A stretch of 64,000 nucleotides of DNA. Origin: an uncultured Clostridium sp. Lineage in GTDB: Bacteria; Bacillota; Clostridia; Clostridiales; Clostridiaceae. Positions 26,821-35,864 of this stretch are shown here, piece after piece. The stretch is taken from assembly GCA_934746785.1 (NCBI GenBank), contig CAKVFO010000001.1:1-64000 (forward strand), in the 5' to 3' direction. Position 1 is the first letter of the stretch. Every line of letters starts with the position of its first letter. The position numbers and the translations under genes were made by a program. The notes beneath the pieces were generated by a model. That model did not search any database and had not been told where the DNA came from. It saw nothing but the letters and a program-made list of their open reading frames with translations.

Positions 26821-29052
26821 ATGAAAAATGTTACTGCCTTATGTGAATTTGCTTTAGAAGCAATAGAAGATAATGAGGGGATTTATATACAAGAAAGATT
26901 AATAGAGGCTTTAGACCATATTATAAGGCCAAATATGAATATGGCTGAAATAAGAGATTCGTTAATACAGATATCTTTAGAGTTAACTACAGATATGGAG
27001 CCAAAGTGGCAATATGCAGCTTCAAGATTATATGTTCAAAAGTTACATGATGAAGTAAGAAGAAATAGAGGATTAAATAAGGAAGAAAATCTTTATTCTA
27101 ACTTATATGCATTTATAAAGGAATTAACTGATAAGAATTTATACGGAAGATATATATTAGAAAATTACTCTAAAGAAGATATAGCTGAATTAGAAAAAGA
27201 GTTAAAGCCTGAAAGAGATTATTTATTCACATATAGCGGTATAAATCTACTAAGTAAAAGATATTTAATTCATGATTTTAATAAAAATACAGTGGAATTG
27301 CCACAGCAGATGTTTATGGGGATTGCTATGCATTTAGCTATTCCTGAAAAGAAAGAAAATAGAGTTAAGTGGACAAAGAGATTTTATGATGTTCTAAGTA
27401 CTTTAAGAGCTACTATGGCAACTCCTACTATGAGTAATGCTAGAAAGCCTTTTTATCAATTAAGTTCATGTTTTATAGATACAGTTCAAGATAGTTTGAC
27501 TGGAATTTATAAGTCACTTGATAACTTTGCTGAAGTATCAAAGTTTGGTGGTGGAATGGGAATTTATCTTGGAAAGGTAAGAGCTTTAGGTTCACCAATT
27601 AGAGGGTTTAAAGGAGCTTCAGGAGGAGTTATTCCATGGATTAAATTATTTAATGATACAGCAATTGCAGTAGATCAGCTTGGAGTTAGAAATGGTTCTG
27701 TTTCAATATGGCTTGATGCATGGCATAAAGATTTACCTGAGTTTTTACAAATTAGAACTAATAATGGTGATGATAGAAAGAAAGCTCATGATGTGTTCCC
27801 AGGTATATGTTATCCAGATTTATTTTGGCGTCTTGCAGAAACTGATATAGATGCTGATTGGTATATGATGTGCCCTCATGAAATAAAGACTATAAAGGGA
27901 TATTCTCTTGAAGATTTTTATGGAGCTGAATGGGAAGAAAAGTATTATGAATGTGTTAATGATGACAGAATAACTAAGAAGGTTATGTCAGTTAAAGATA
28001 TAGTTAGATTAATTATAAAGAGTGCAGCAGAAACAGGAACTCCTTTTGCATTCTATAGAGATGCTGCAAATGAGATGAACCCTAATAAACATGCAGGTAT
28101 GATTTATTCTTCAAATCTTTGTACAGAAATTATGCAGAATATGAGTGAACTAAATGTGGAAAACACAGAAATTGTTGATGAAAATGGGGATAAAGTTATA
28201 GTGCAAAAAATGAAGTCTGGAGATTTTGTTGTATGTAATTTATCTTCAATAGTTTTAGGAAATGTTGATGTATTAAAGGATAAAGAACTTGAGTATGTAG
28301 TTGAAACGCAGATTAGAGCTATGGACAATGTTATAGATTTAAATTATTATTCAGTTCCATATGCAGAGATAACTAATAAGAAGTATAGAGGTATAGGTTT
28401 TGGAACTTCAGGTTACCATCATATGCTTGTAAATAACAGAATTCATTGGACTTCTGATGAGCATGCTGAGTTTACTGATAAAGTTTATGAAAGAATAAAT
28501 TATCATGCAATAAAAGCAAGTATGAATATAGCTAAGGAAAAGGGTAGATATTCTATGTTTGAAGGTTCTGACTGGGATAATGGAGATTATTTTAAAAGAA
28601 GAGGATATACTTCAGAGGAATGGATAGCTCTTAAGGAAGATGTTAAGAAGTATGGAATGAGAAATGGATACTTAATGGCAGTAGCACCTAATGGTTCAAC
28701 AGCAACTATAGCAGGAACTAGCGAAGGTGTTGATCCAGTTATGTCTAGATTCTATTTAGAAGAAAAGAAGGGAAGTATAATTCCTAAAACGGCACCAGGA
28801 CTTTGTGATGATAATTATTGGTATTATAATTCAGCTTATAATATAAGTCAGGATTGGTGTGTGAAGATTAATGGAATAAGACAAAGACATATAGATCAAG
28901 GTCAGTCGTTTAATTTATATATAACAACGGATTATACAATGAGACAGATAATGAATCTTTATATAGAAGCTTGTAAGTGCAAGGTCAAATCTATATATTA
29001 TGTTAGAAGTAAATCTCTTACAGTTGGAGATTGTGAAAGTTGTTCTGCTTAG
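26821..29052 (+). CDS. nrdA: Class I ribonucleotide reductase, alpha (catalytic) subunit
   Basis: 743 residues. Reduces ribonucleotides to deoxyribonucleotides together with the radical subunit NrdB. Catalytic residues are visible: first redox Cys in QLSSCFID, the N-L-C-T-E motif (SSNLCTEIM) with the thiyl Cys and acid, second redox Cys in VVCNLSS, the radical-path Tyr pair in SIYYVRSK, and C-terminal shuttle cysteines in GDCESCSA. The N-terminus starts where the ATP-cone is already half over: the beta-strand with the ATP-binding Lys/Arg is absent. ATG 26821 fits TGGAGGG at 26806-26812; ATG 26800 would precede it. nrdB follows after 12 nt. Confidence 0.93.
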   Translation: MKNVTALCEFALEAIEDNEGIYIQERLIEALDHIIRPNMNMAEIRDSLIQISLELTTDMEPKWQYAASRLYVQKLHDEVRRNRGLNKEENLYSNLYAFIKELTDKNLYGRYILENYSKEDIAELEKELKPERDYLFTYSGINLLSKRYLIHDFNKNTVELPQQMFMGIAMHLAIPEKKENRVKWTKRFYDVLSTLRATMATPTMSNARKPFYQLSSCFIDTVQDSLTGIYKSLDNFAEVSKFGGGMGIYLGKVRALGSPIRGFKGASGGVIPWIKLFNDTAIAVDQLGVRNGSVSIWLDAWHKDLPEFLQIRTNNGDDRKKAHDVFPGICYPDLFWRLAETDIDADWYMMCPHEIKTIKGYSLEDFYGAEWEEKYYECVNDDRITKKVMSVKDIVRLIIKSAAETGTPFAFYRDAANEMNPNKHAGMIYSSNLCTEIMQNMSELNVENTEIVDENGDKVIVQKMKSGDFVVCNLSSIVLGNVDVLKDKELEYVVETQIRAMDNVIDLNYYSVPYAEITNKKYRGIGFGTSGYHHMLVNNRIHWTSDEHAEFTDKVYERINYHAIKASMNIAKEKGRYSMFEGSDWDNGDYFKRRGYTSEEWIALKEDVKKYGMRNGYLMAVAPNGSTATIAGTSEGVDPVMSRFYLEEKKGSIIPKTAPGLCDDNYWYYNSAYNISQDWCVKINGIRQRHIDQGQSFNLYITTDYTMRQIMNLYIEACKCKVKSIYYVRSKSLTVGDCESCSA

Positions 29053-29064
29053 GAGGATATAAAA

Positions 29065-30099
29065 ATGGATATAAAGAGAAAACCACTATTTAATGAATTT
29101 GGTGATATAGAATTAAGTAAAAAGAGAATGATTAATGGTAATACTACAAACCTTAATGATTTTAATAATATGAAATATCCTTGGGTAAGTGATTGGTACA
29201 GACAGGCAATGAATAACTTTTGGATTCCAGAAGAAATTAATCTTGCTCAAGATTTAAAGGATTATGGAAAGCTTTCTGAGAGTGAGAGAACAGCTTATGA
29301 TAAGATACTTTCATTCTTAATATTTTTAGATTCTATTCAGACGGCAAATTTAGGGAATATTTCAAATTATATAACAGCTAGTGAAGTTAACTTATGCCTT
29401 ACTATTCAAGCTTTTCATGAAGCTCTACATTCTCAGAGTTATAGCTATATGTTAGATACTATATGTTCACCTGAAAAGAGAAATGAAATATTGTATCAGT
29501 GGAAAGATGATGAGGTTCTTTTAAGGAGAAATAAATTTATTGGGGATTTATATAATAACTTTCTTGAAAATCCAAATAAAAGGAATTTAGTTAAGACAAT
29601 TATGGCTAACTATATTTTAGAAGGAATATATTTTTATTCAGGATTTATGTTTTTCTATAACTTAGAGAGAAATGGTAAGATGGCTGGTTCTGCTCAAGAG
29701 ATAAGATATATAAATAGGGATGAAAATACTCATCTTTGGTTGTTTAGAAACATAATTACTGAACTTCAGAATGAAGAGCCTGAATTATTTGATGAAGAAA
29801 TGAAAAGAGAGCTAATAGACATGATGGTTACAGGGGTAGAAAATGAGATAGATTGGGGTAATTATGTCATAGGAGATACAGTACAAGGAATTAATAAAAA
29901 ATTGATAAATGATTATATAAAATATTTAGGAAATTTAAGGTTAACAGCTATAGGATTGCCAAAAGTGTTTAAAAATATAGAAGAAAATCCAGCAAAATGG
30001 GTTGATCAACTAGCAGATGCTAATTCAGTAAAAACTGATTTCTTTGAAGGAAAATCAACGGCTTATGCAAAGTCAGCTGTACTTATTGATGACCTATAA
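29065..30099 (+). CDS. nrdB: Class I ribonucleotide reductase, beta (radical) subunit
   Basis: 344 residues. Houses the metal-radical cofactor that starts catalysis in NrdA. Metal ligands are visible: Asp in FLIFLDSIQ, Glu and His in FHEALHSQSY, Glu in NYILEGIYF, and Glu/His in RDENTHLWLF; the Tyr of HSQSY is at the place of the radical tyrosine, so a tyrosyl-radical type enzyme is expected. The C-terminal tail (AKSAVLIDDL) would dock on NrdA. No ATP-cone is fused. AGGAGGA precedes ATG 29065; clearly co-transcribed with nrdA. Confidence 0.93.
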   Translation: MDIKRKPLFNEFGDIELSKKRMINGNTTNLNDFNNMKYPWVSDWYRQAMNNFWIPEEINLAQDLKDYGKLSESERTAYDKILSFLIFLDSIQTANLGNISNYITASEVNLCLTIQAFHEALHSQSYSYMLDTICSPEKRNEILYQWKDDEVLLRRNKFIGDLYNNFLENPNKRNLVKTIMANYILEGIYFYSGFMFFYNLERNGKMAGSAQEIRYINRDENTHLWLFRNIITELQNEEPELFDEEMKRELIDMMVTGVENEIDWGNYVIGDTVQGINKKLINDYIKYLGNLRLTAIGLPKVFKNIEENPAKWVDQLADANSVKTDFFEGKSTAYAKSAVLIDDL

Positions 30100-30353
30100 T
30101 TTCATTTTTATTCGATGATTCAAACATACGTATAGAGTTAAAATAGAGAACTTATTATACTCTCATTACAAATTTAATTTCTTATCGAATAAAAAATAAA
30201 ATGAAGTTTCTGTTAACATGTAAAAAAATGTGTTATAATATTTGGGTGAACTTATAAAAAGGTTTACTATAATGGGAACTTTAAAGAACATAAAAAAATA
30301 TTTTTTAATCAAAGTTTTATTAAATATATTATTGTTGAGGAGGATCATTGATC

Positions 30354-31973
30354 ATGAAAAAAGGTATTGCCGCTTCTAAAGGATATGCAATAGGAAAAGT
30401 ATTTGTACAAGAACATGAAGAAATAGTAATCACTGATGCAAAGGTGTCAGATGTAGCTGCAGAACAAGCAAAATTAAAAACCGCTTTAGATGCTTCTAGA
30501 GAACAATTAGAAAATATAAAAGCTAAAGCAGCAGCAGAAATGGGCGAAGAAAAAGCAGCAGTTTTTGAAGCTCACATTACATTACTAGATGACCCTGAAT
30601 TTACAGGTGCAATGAATCTTGAAATAGAAAATAATTCTATCAATGCTATGAAAGCTGTTGAAAATGTAACAAACACTTTTGTTATGATATTCGAATCTAT
30701 GGAAGATGCTTATATGAGAGAAAGAGCAGCTGATATTAAGGACGTTTCAAAGAGAATAATCTCAAATTTAGCAGGTAAAGGCGGAGATGCATTTGCAATA
30801 ACTGAAGCAAACACTATAGTTGTTGCTCACGATTTAACTCCATCAGACACAGCTCAATTAGACAGAACTAAAGTTATCGGATTTATGACTAACATCGGAG
30901 GTAGAACTTCACATGCAGCTATTATGGCTAGAACACTAGAGATACCAGCTGTATTAGGTTTAGGTGATATAACTGATTCTGTTAAAAATGGTGATACAGT
31001 TATCTTAGATGGTATTACAGGTGATGTAATAATCAATCCATCAGAAGAAGTAATAGCTGAATATAAAGCTAAGAAAGAAAAGTTTACAGCTGAACAAGAA
31101 GAGTTAAAGAAATTAATAGATGTTAAAACTACTACTAAATCAGGTAAAAGAGTAGAAGTATGTGGTAACATCGGTAAGCCAGAAGATGTACTTGGTGTAA
31201 TAGCTAACGGTGGAGACGGTGTTGGTTTATTCAGAACTGAGTTCTTATACATGGACAGAGATAATGCTCCAACTGAAGAAGAACAATATGAAAGCTACAA
31301 GTTTGTTCTTGAAAAAATGGAAGGTAAGCAAGTTGTAATCAGAACTCTTGATATCGGAGGAGATAAGACTTTACCATACTTACCATTACCAGAAGAAATG
31401 AACCCATTCTTAGGATATAGAGCAATAAGACTTTGCTTAGACAGAAAAGAATTATTCAAGGTTCAATTAAGAGCATTATTAAGAGCTTCTGTATACGGTA
31501 AGCTTTGCGTTATGTTCCCAATGATTTCAGGAATTCAAGAATTCATGCAAGCTAAAGAAATCGTTGAAGAATGTAAGGCTGAATTAAAGGCTGAAGGAAA
31601 AGAATACTCAGATACTATTCAATGGGGTATCATGGTTGAAATTCCAGCAGCGGCAGTTATGGCTGATGAATTAGCTAAGCACGTTGATTTCTTCTCAATA
31701 GGAACTAACGACTTAATTCAATATACATTAGCAGCTGACAGAATGAGTGAAAAGGTATCTTACCTATACAACCCAATGCATCCAGCTGTATTAAGACTTA
31801 TAAAGATGACTATTGATGGAGCTCACAAACACGGTAAGTGGGTTGGAATGTGTGGAGAAATGGCAGGAGACGAAGCTGCTATACCAACATTAGTAGAATA
31901 CGGATTAGACGAATTCTCAATGAGCGCAACATCAATATTAACAGCTAAGAAGATAATATTAGATCAAGAATAA
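30354..31973 (+). CDS. ptsI: Phosphoenolpyruvate-protein phosphotransferase (PTS enzyme I)
   Basis: 539 residues. Cytosolic first enzyme of the sugar phosphotransferase system: takes phosphate from PEP and passes it to HPr. The phospho-His is in GGRTSHAAIMART (near 188), and the PEP-binding barrel holds GLFRTEFLYMDR, GGDKTLPYLP, FFSIGTNDLIQYT and the catalytic Cys of VGMCGEMAGD. GAGGAGG at 30337-30343 fits ATG 30354 better than TTG 30348. Codon use here (more C-ending codons) fits a highly expressed gene. HPr is not adjacent. Monocistronic, with a strong terminator. Confidence 0.96.
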   Translation: MKKGIAASKGYAIGKVFVQEHEEIVITDAKVSDVAAEQAKLKTALDASREQLENIKAKAAAEMGEEKAAVFEAHITLLDDPEFTGAMNLEIENNSINAMKAVENVTNTFVMIFESMEDAYMRERAADIKDVSKRIISNLAGKGGDAFAITEANTIVVAHDLTPSDTAQLDRTKVIGFMTNIGGRTSHAAIMARTLEIPAVLGLGDITDSVKNGDTVILDGITGDVIINPSEEVIAEYKAKKEKFTAEQEELKKLIDVKTTTKSGKRVEVCGNIGKPEDVLGVIANGGDGVGLFRTEFLYMDRDNAPTEEEQYESYKFVLEKMEGKQVVIRTLDIGGDKTLPYLPLPEEMNPFLGYRAIRLCLDRKELFKVQLRALLRASVYGKLCVMFPMISGIQEFMQAKEIVEECKAELKAEGKEYSDTIQWGIMVEIPAAAVMADELAKHVDFFSIGTNDLIQYTLAADRMSEKVSYLYNPMHPAVLRLIKMTIDGAHKHGKWVGMCGEMAGDEAAIPTLVEYGLDEFSMSATSILTAKKIILDQE

Positions 31974-32000
31974 TTTTATAGATATATATTTATAAAAGTA

Positions 32001-32046
32001 AAAAACCTCACTATAACAGTTTTTAATTGTTATAGTGAGGTTTTTG
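32001..32046 (+). terminator. Terminator after ptsI
   Basis: An 18-bp perfect stem: AAAAACCTCACTATAACA (32001-32018) with TGTTATAGTGAGGTTTTT (32028-32045). Confidence 0.93.
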
Positions 32047-32077
32047 ATTTGATTTACAAAACAATGAAATAAATTAC

Positions 32078-32101
32078 ATTAAAAGTAAAAAGTGATATAA
32101 T
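32078..32101 (+). promoter_or_regulatory. Possible promoter of the ABC exporter operon
   Basis: TTACAT, 16 nt, TATAAT at about 32096-32101, 56 nt before the ATPase start. The -10 is perfect, the -35 is weaker. Confidence 0.45.
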
Positions 32102-32156
32102 TAACTTAGGGTTGGGTGCATTACTTATTAAAAATTATAAAGGGGTGAGGAGTAGA

Positions 32157-33083
32157 ATGAGAGAGATTGTTAGATGTAGAAATATAAAAAAGAAAATGAA
32201 TAAAACTATCATCTTAAATTCTATAAATATGACTGTTTATGAGGGGGATATTTATGGATTTTTAGGTCCTAATGGAGCAGGAAAGAGTACAACTATTAAG
32301 GCTATGCTTGATTTAATGAATATAGATGATGGAGAAATTAGAATAAATAATTTTGATGTTAAAAATGAAAGGATAAAAGCACTACAGTCAGTAGGAGCAA
32401 TGGTTGAAGCTCCAAGTTTTTATTCATATCTTTCGGGTTATAAGAATCTAGTTTTATATGGAGAATTATATAATGTAAAAAAAGATAGAGTTATGGAAGT
32501 TTTAAAAATGGTAGGACTTGAAAAGGATAAGGATAAGAAAGTAAGTAAGTATTCAGTAGGAATGAAACAAAGACTAGCCATTGCAAGAGCCTTTTTAAAT
32601 AGACCTAAAGTAGTAATATTAGATGAACCTACAAATGGACTAGATCCTCAAGGAGTAGTTGAAATAAGAAATTTAATAAAATCATTAAAGGAAAAAGAAA
32701 AGGTAACTTTTATATTATGTTCTCACATTTTAAACGAAGTTCAAGGTCTTTGTAATAGAATTGCTATAATTAATCATGGTGAGGTTATAGTAGAAGGAGA
32801 ATTAGATGAATTATTAAATGAAAATGGGCAGACTCTGATAATAGAAACTAAAGAATGTGATAAGGTTAGAAATTTATTATCTAAAGTTTCTGAAGTTGAA
32901 AAGATAGTTGAAGTTGAAAAGGGATTAAAAGTTATAAGTAATGATGATATATATTTAAAAGTAAATAAATTAATCCTTAATAACAATATTGAATTTAGTG
33001 AAATAAAGAAAGAGGAAGTATCTTTAGAATCATTTTTCTTATCTAAAGTAGACGAGGCTAACAAGAATGCAGCGAATTATTAA
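32157..33083 (+). CDS. ABC transporter ATP-binding protein (bacitracin/lantibiotic-type exporter)
   Basis: 308 residues. Walker A GPNGAGKST, Q-loop MVEAPSFYSYLSGY, signature KYSVGMKQRL, Walker B VVILDEPTNGLDP and switch CSHILNEV. The C-terminal 80 residues beyond the ATPase (QTLIIETKECD…) are of the BcrA type. It powers the two following membrane proteins, with which it overlaps. ATG 32157 is chosen since GTGAGGA lies just before it; an upstream TTG frame lacks such a site. Families of this build export or protect against peptide antibiotics, but the substrate is unknown. Confidence 0.88.
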   Translation: MREIVRCRNIKKKMNKTIILNSINMTVYEGDIYGFLGPNGAGKSTTIKAMLDLMNIDDGEIRINNFDVKNERIKALQSVGAMVEAPSFYSYLSGYKNLVLYGELYNVKKDRVMEVLKMVGLEKDKDKKVSKYSVGMKQRLAIARAFLNRPKVVILDEPTNGLDPQGVVEIRNLIKSLKEKEKVTFILCSHILNEVQGLCNRIAIINHGEVIVEGELDELLNENGQTLIIETKECDKVRNLLSKVSEVEKIVEVEKGLKVISNDDIYLKVNKLILNNNIEFSEIKKEEVSLESFFLSKVDEANKNAANY

Positions 33084-33783
33084 AAGTGAATTTATAAAAT
33101 TTATTAATGGTTATATGGGCATTATTTTACTTAGTTTAATATTAGGTATGGAATTTATATATATTATAGTAGGACTAAATGACAGTGGTTCTGTTATAGA
33201 AAATGTGGGAACAGAGGCTATGATTAAAATTTTAAGTCAATATATATTATATGTTCTGCCTATATTCATAATTATATTTACGTCATATATTACAGCCTAT
33301 GATTATAAAAATGGAACTGCTAAGTTTTCATTAATTTCAAATATAAGTCGTTCTCAATTTATAATGGGGAAAATGATATTCATTTTATTATTAGTTGTAA
33401 GTTCATTAATAGTATCTTTTCTAACTAGTTTTTTGATAGTTAAAATATTGGGATTTGCTAATATTAATATATTAGAGGTGTTAAAAGCCTATTTGTATTG
33501 TATACCTGCTTTAACTGGAATAGGTTTTTTAATTACTTTAATTTCAATAATATTAGATGACTTTCAGAACAGTATAATATGTGGTATATTTATGTACTTT
33601 TTAATGATAGTTCTAGATGTAGCAACTAAAGCAGGCGGTTATTTTACGTTAACATCATCTATAATTTTAGGATATAGCAGCGGCATGGATAGTGAAGCTT
33701 ATATGATTACAGCGTTAGTATATATAGTTATCACATTTGTAATAAATATAGTATTTATAAATAGAAAGGATATAATGTTATGA
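33067..33783 (+). CDS. ABC-2 type permease, first
   Basis: 238 residues with six hydrophobic segments, beginning MQRIIKSEFIKFINGYMGIIL and containing AYDYKNGTAKFSLISNISRSQFIMGK, the conserved cytoplasmic element of ABC-2 permeases. It starts 17 nt inside the ATPase gene and ends in an ATGA overlap with the next permease, so all three are translated as one unit. Probably heterodimerises with the next protein. Confidence 0.85.
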   Translation: MQRIIKSEFIKFINGYMGIILLSLILGMEFIYIIVGLNDSGSVIENVGTEAMIKILSQYILYVLPIFIIIFTSYITAYDYKNGTAKFSLISNISRSQFIMGKMIFILLLVVSSLIVSFLTSFLIVKILGFANINILEVLKAYLYCIPALTGIGFLITLISIILDDFQNSIICGIFMYFLMIVLDVATKAGGYFTLTSSIILGYSSGMDSEAYMITALVYIVITFVINIVFINRKDIML

Positions 33784-34592
33784 ATACAATGAAGGTTGCG
33801 AAACAGGAAGTTATTAAATTTATGCATCAAAAGAAGTTTATATTTTTGTTAATAGTATTTGTTATATGCACATATATGATGGGTAACTGGATGGGAGATT
33901 TGATTGTTAAGATAAAAACTGAAACCTTAACTTCTGATATGGCTGATACTTTTAAGAATTTTTTATTATCTTTAAATGGGGTTAGTTTTTCACATTATGT
34001 ATGTCAGAATTTTATCTATAGAGATATGTTCCCTATATTTTTAATATTTATAAGCCTTATTGTTATTTCATCAGTGAGTGATGATTATGAAGATGGAACT
34101 ATGAAGTTTATACTAATTTCAAAGGTAAATAAAAAGGAACTTATTATGGGGAAGATGTTTGGAATACTTTTTATAATAGCAGGAAGCACGTTAGTTTTTT
34201 TAATAGTATCAGTACTATTTGGAATATATAAATTTGGTATTACAGGAATTAATTTTGCTGATTGTTTAAGTTTAATATATTATTATGCAATAAGTCTTAT
34301 ACCAGAGATGGCATGGAGCCTATTATTGGTACTTATATGCCTGCTAATTAGAAATAAATTAGTAGTTACTTTTGCAAGCATTATTGGGGTTATACTTTTA
34401 AGTAATATAGATCGTTTAACAGTAACTAAAGGTTTTTCGCCAATAGGAATAATTCAAACATATACTAAGTTAAAGATTGAAGAAGTTAATATAAACAATA
34501 CTATATTAGGGTTGGTTGTACCGATTATTTATATTGCATTATGTGCATTTATTTCTATAAGAAAATTCAAAAAAGAAGACATTTTGTTATAG
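33780..34592 (+). CDS. ABC-2 type permease, second
   Basis: 270 residues, six hydrophobic segments, with the matching DDYEDGTMKFILISKVNKKELIMGK element. Paralogous to the preceding permease. ATGA overlap (33780-33783) couples translation. There is no obvious terminator; the following 200 nt hold a promoter-like region for the chromate transporter pair. Confidence 0.85.
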   Translation: MNTMKVAKQEVIKFMHQKKFIFLLIVFVICTYMMGNWMGDLIVKIKTETLTSDMADTFKNFLLSLNGVSFSHYVCQNFIYRDMFPIFLIFISLIVISSVSDDYEDGTMKFILISKVNKKELIMGKMFGILFIIAGSTLVFLIVSVLFGIYKFGITGINFADCLSLIYYYAISLIPEMAWSLLLVLICLLIRNKLVVTFASIIGVILLSNIDRLTVTKGFSPIGIIQTYTKLKIEEVNINNTILGLVVPIIYIALCAFISIRKFKKEDILL

Positions 34593-34684
34593 TTAAAAGT
34601 AAATTGTTTATAAAACAGATAATTAAAAATGTTCAAAGAATGGTGGGGATTTATAAGATTTTCATCTTTTTTTTCGTTTGTCAG

Positions 34685-34754
34685 GAGTAAAAGAGTAAGA
34701 GAGTAAAAGAATATATACTCTTTTACTCTTATATTCTTAAATCATAGGGTATAA
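34685..34754 (+). promoter_or_regulatory. Repeat-rich promoter region upstream of the split chromate transporter
   Basis: GAGTAAAAGA occurs at 34685 and 34701 as direct repeats; AGAGTAAAAG (34700-34709) is also exactly inverted as CTTTTACTCT (34720-34729) around a 10-nt loop. A GGGTATAATAAA with TATAAT at about 34750-34755 follows, 37 nt before the first transporter gene. The arrangement may be an operator array or a terminator-like hairpin for the ABC operon; no T-run supports the latter. Confidence 0.4.
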
Positions 34755-34791
34755 TAAATATAGACTATAGATAAGGTTGCAGGAGGAATTT

Positions 34792-35325
34792 ATGAAGAAG
34801 TTATTAAAGATGTTTTTAGTATTTTTAAAAATAGGAGCTTTTACTTTTGGTGGAGGATATGCCATGATTCCTCTTATTGAAGAAGAGATAGTTAATAAAA
34901 ATAAGTGGGTAGATAAAGATGAGTTTGTAGATATGCTTGTAGTTGCTCAAAGCCTTCCTGGACCTCTGGCATTAAACTGTTCAGGTTTTGTTGGAGATAA
35001 AATAGCAGGGCTTTTAGGTCAGGTAATAGCTGTCCTTGGAATTACTCTTCCATCTTTCTCAATAATACTCCTTATAGCTGCCTGCTTTATGAAGTTTAGG
35101 GAAAACTATTATGTTAATCTTGTCTTTAAAGGTATATCAGCAGCAGTGCCAATGCTTGTACTTGTAGGAGTAGTAAGTATGGCTAAGAACGTAAAAAGAA
35201 ATGTGGAAAATGTTTTGATATGTGCTGTGGCTTTATTTCTTCTTATAGTGTTAAAAATTAGTCCAGTATATGTGACTATTGGTGGAGCTATTTATGGAAT
35301 GATTTTTTTTAGGAAGAGGGTATAG
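34792..35325 (+). CDS. Chromate transporter family half-protein, first
   Basis: 177 residues, four to six hydrophobic segments, with the ChrA signature GAFTFGGGYAMIPLIEEEIV and VAQSLPGPLALNCSGFVG. Short-chain ChrA proteins come as adjacent pairs, each equal to half of the long form. CAGGAGGAA at 34781-34789 precedes ATG 34792; a TTG at 34777 is upstream of that site. Family members export chromate, but in anaerobes the natural substrate may differ. Confidence 0.85.
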   Translation: MKKLLKMFLVFLKIGAFTFGGGYAMIPLIEEEIVNKNKWVDKDEFVDMLVVAQSLPGPLALNCSGFVGDKIAGLLGQVIAVLGITLPSFSIILLIAACFMKFRENYYVNLVFKGISAAVPMLVLVGVVSMAKNVKRNVENVLICAVALFLLIVLKISPVYVTIGGAIYGMIFFRKRV

Positions 35326-35327
35326 AT

Positions 35328-35864
35328 ATGAACATACTTATACAATTATTTTTAGTTTTCTTTAAAATAGGTGCCTTTAGTTTTGGTGGAGGCTATGCTA
35401 TGATTCCTTTTATTCAGAAGGAAGTAATAGAAAGAAAGGGCTGGATAGATATAGGCAACTTTGTAGATATAATTGGGATATCTCAAATGACTCCTGGACC
35501 TGTAGCTGTCAATTCAGCAACATTCATAGGATATAGAGTAAGTGGAATGTTAGGAAGTATGTTTGCAACTTTAGGTATAACAGCTGTTTCTTTTATCTTG
35601 ATAGCAGTTACAAGCAAACTTATAAATAAGTTTAAAGAATCAAAAACATTAAACTCAGCTCTTTTAGGAATGAGACCAGTTTTAATTGCTTTAATAATAA
35701 ATGCATTTTTTTCTTTAGCTAAGACTTCCTATACAGATATAAAATCTATTATAATAACATTGATAATAGGTGCATGCTTGTTTACTAAAAAGGTGCATCC
35801 TATTTTAACTATTGGTATAGCAGCAGTATTTGGAATAATTATGTGGGGAGGATTCTTGGGTTGA
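35328..35864 (+). CDS. Chromate transporter family half-protein, second
   Basis: 178 residues, with GAFSFGGGYAMIPFIQKEVI and GISQMTPGPVAVNSATFIG matching the first half. It starts two bases after the first gene's stop, with AGGAAGAGG inside the end of that gene. The pair should fold in opposite orientations in the membrane to make one transporter. It overlaps the next gene by four bases (TTGA). Confidence 0.85.
   Translation: MNILIQLFLVFFKIGAFSFGGGYAMIPFIQKEVIERKGWIDIGNFVDIIGISQMTPGPVAVNSATFIGYRVSGMLGSMFATLGITAVSFILIAVTSKLINKFKESKTLNSALLGMRPVLIALIINAFFSLAKTSYTDIKSIIITLIIGACLFTKKVHPILTIGIAAVFGIIMWGGFLG

Noticed and set aside
34792..35864. Frameshifted single chromate transporter gene
   Set aside because: Each half has its own start, ribosome-binding site and complete ChrA signature; split pairs are a normal form of the family.
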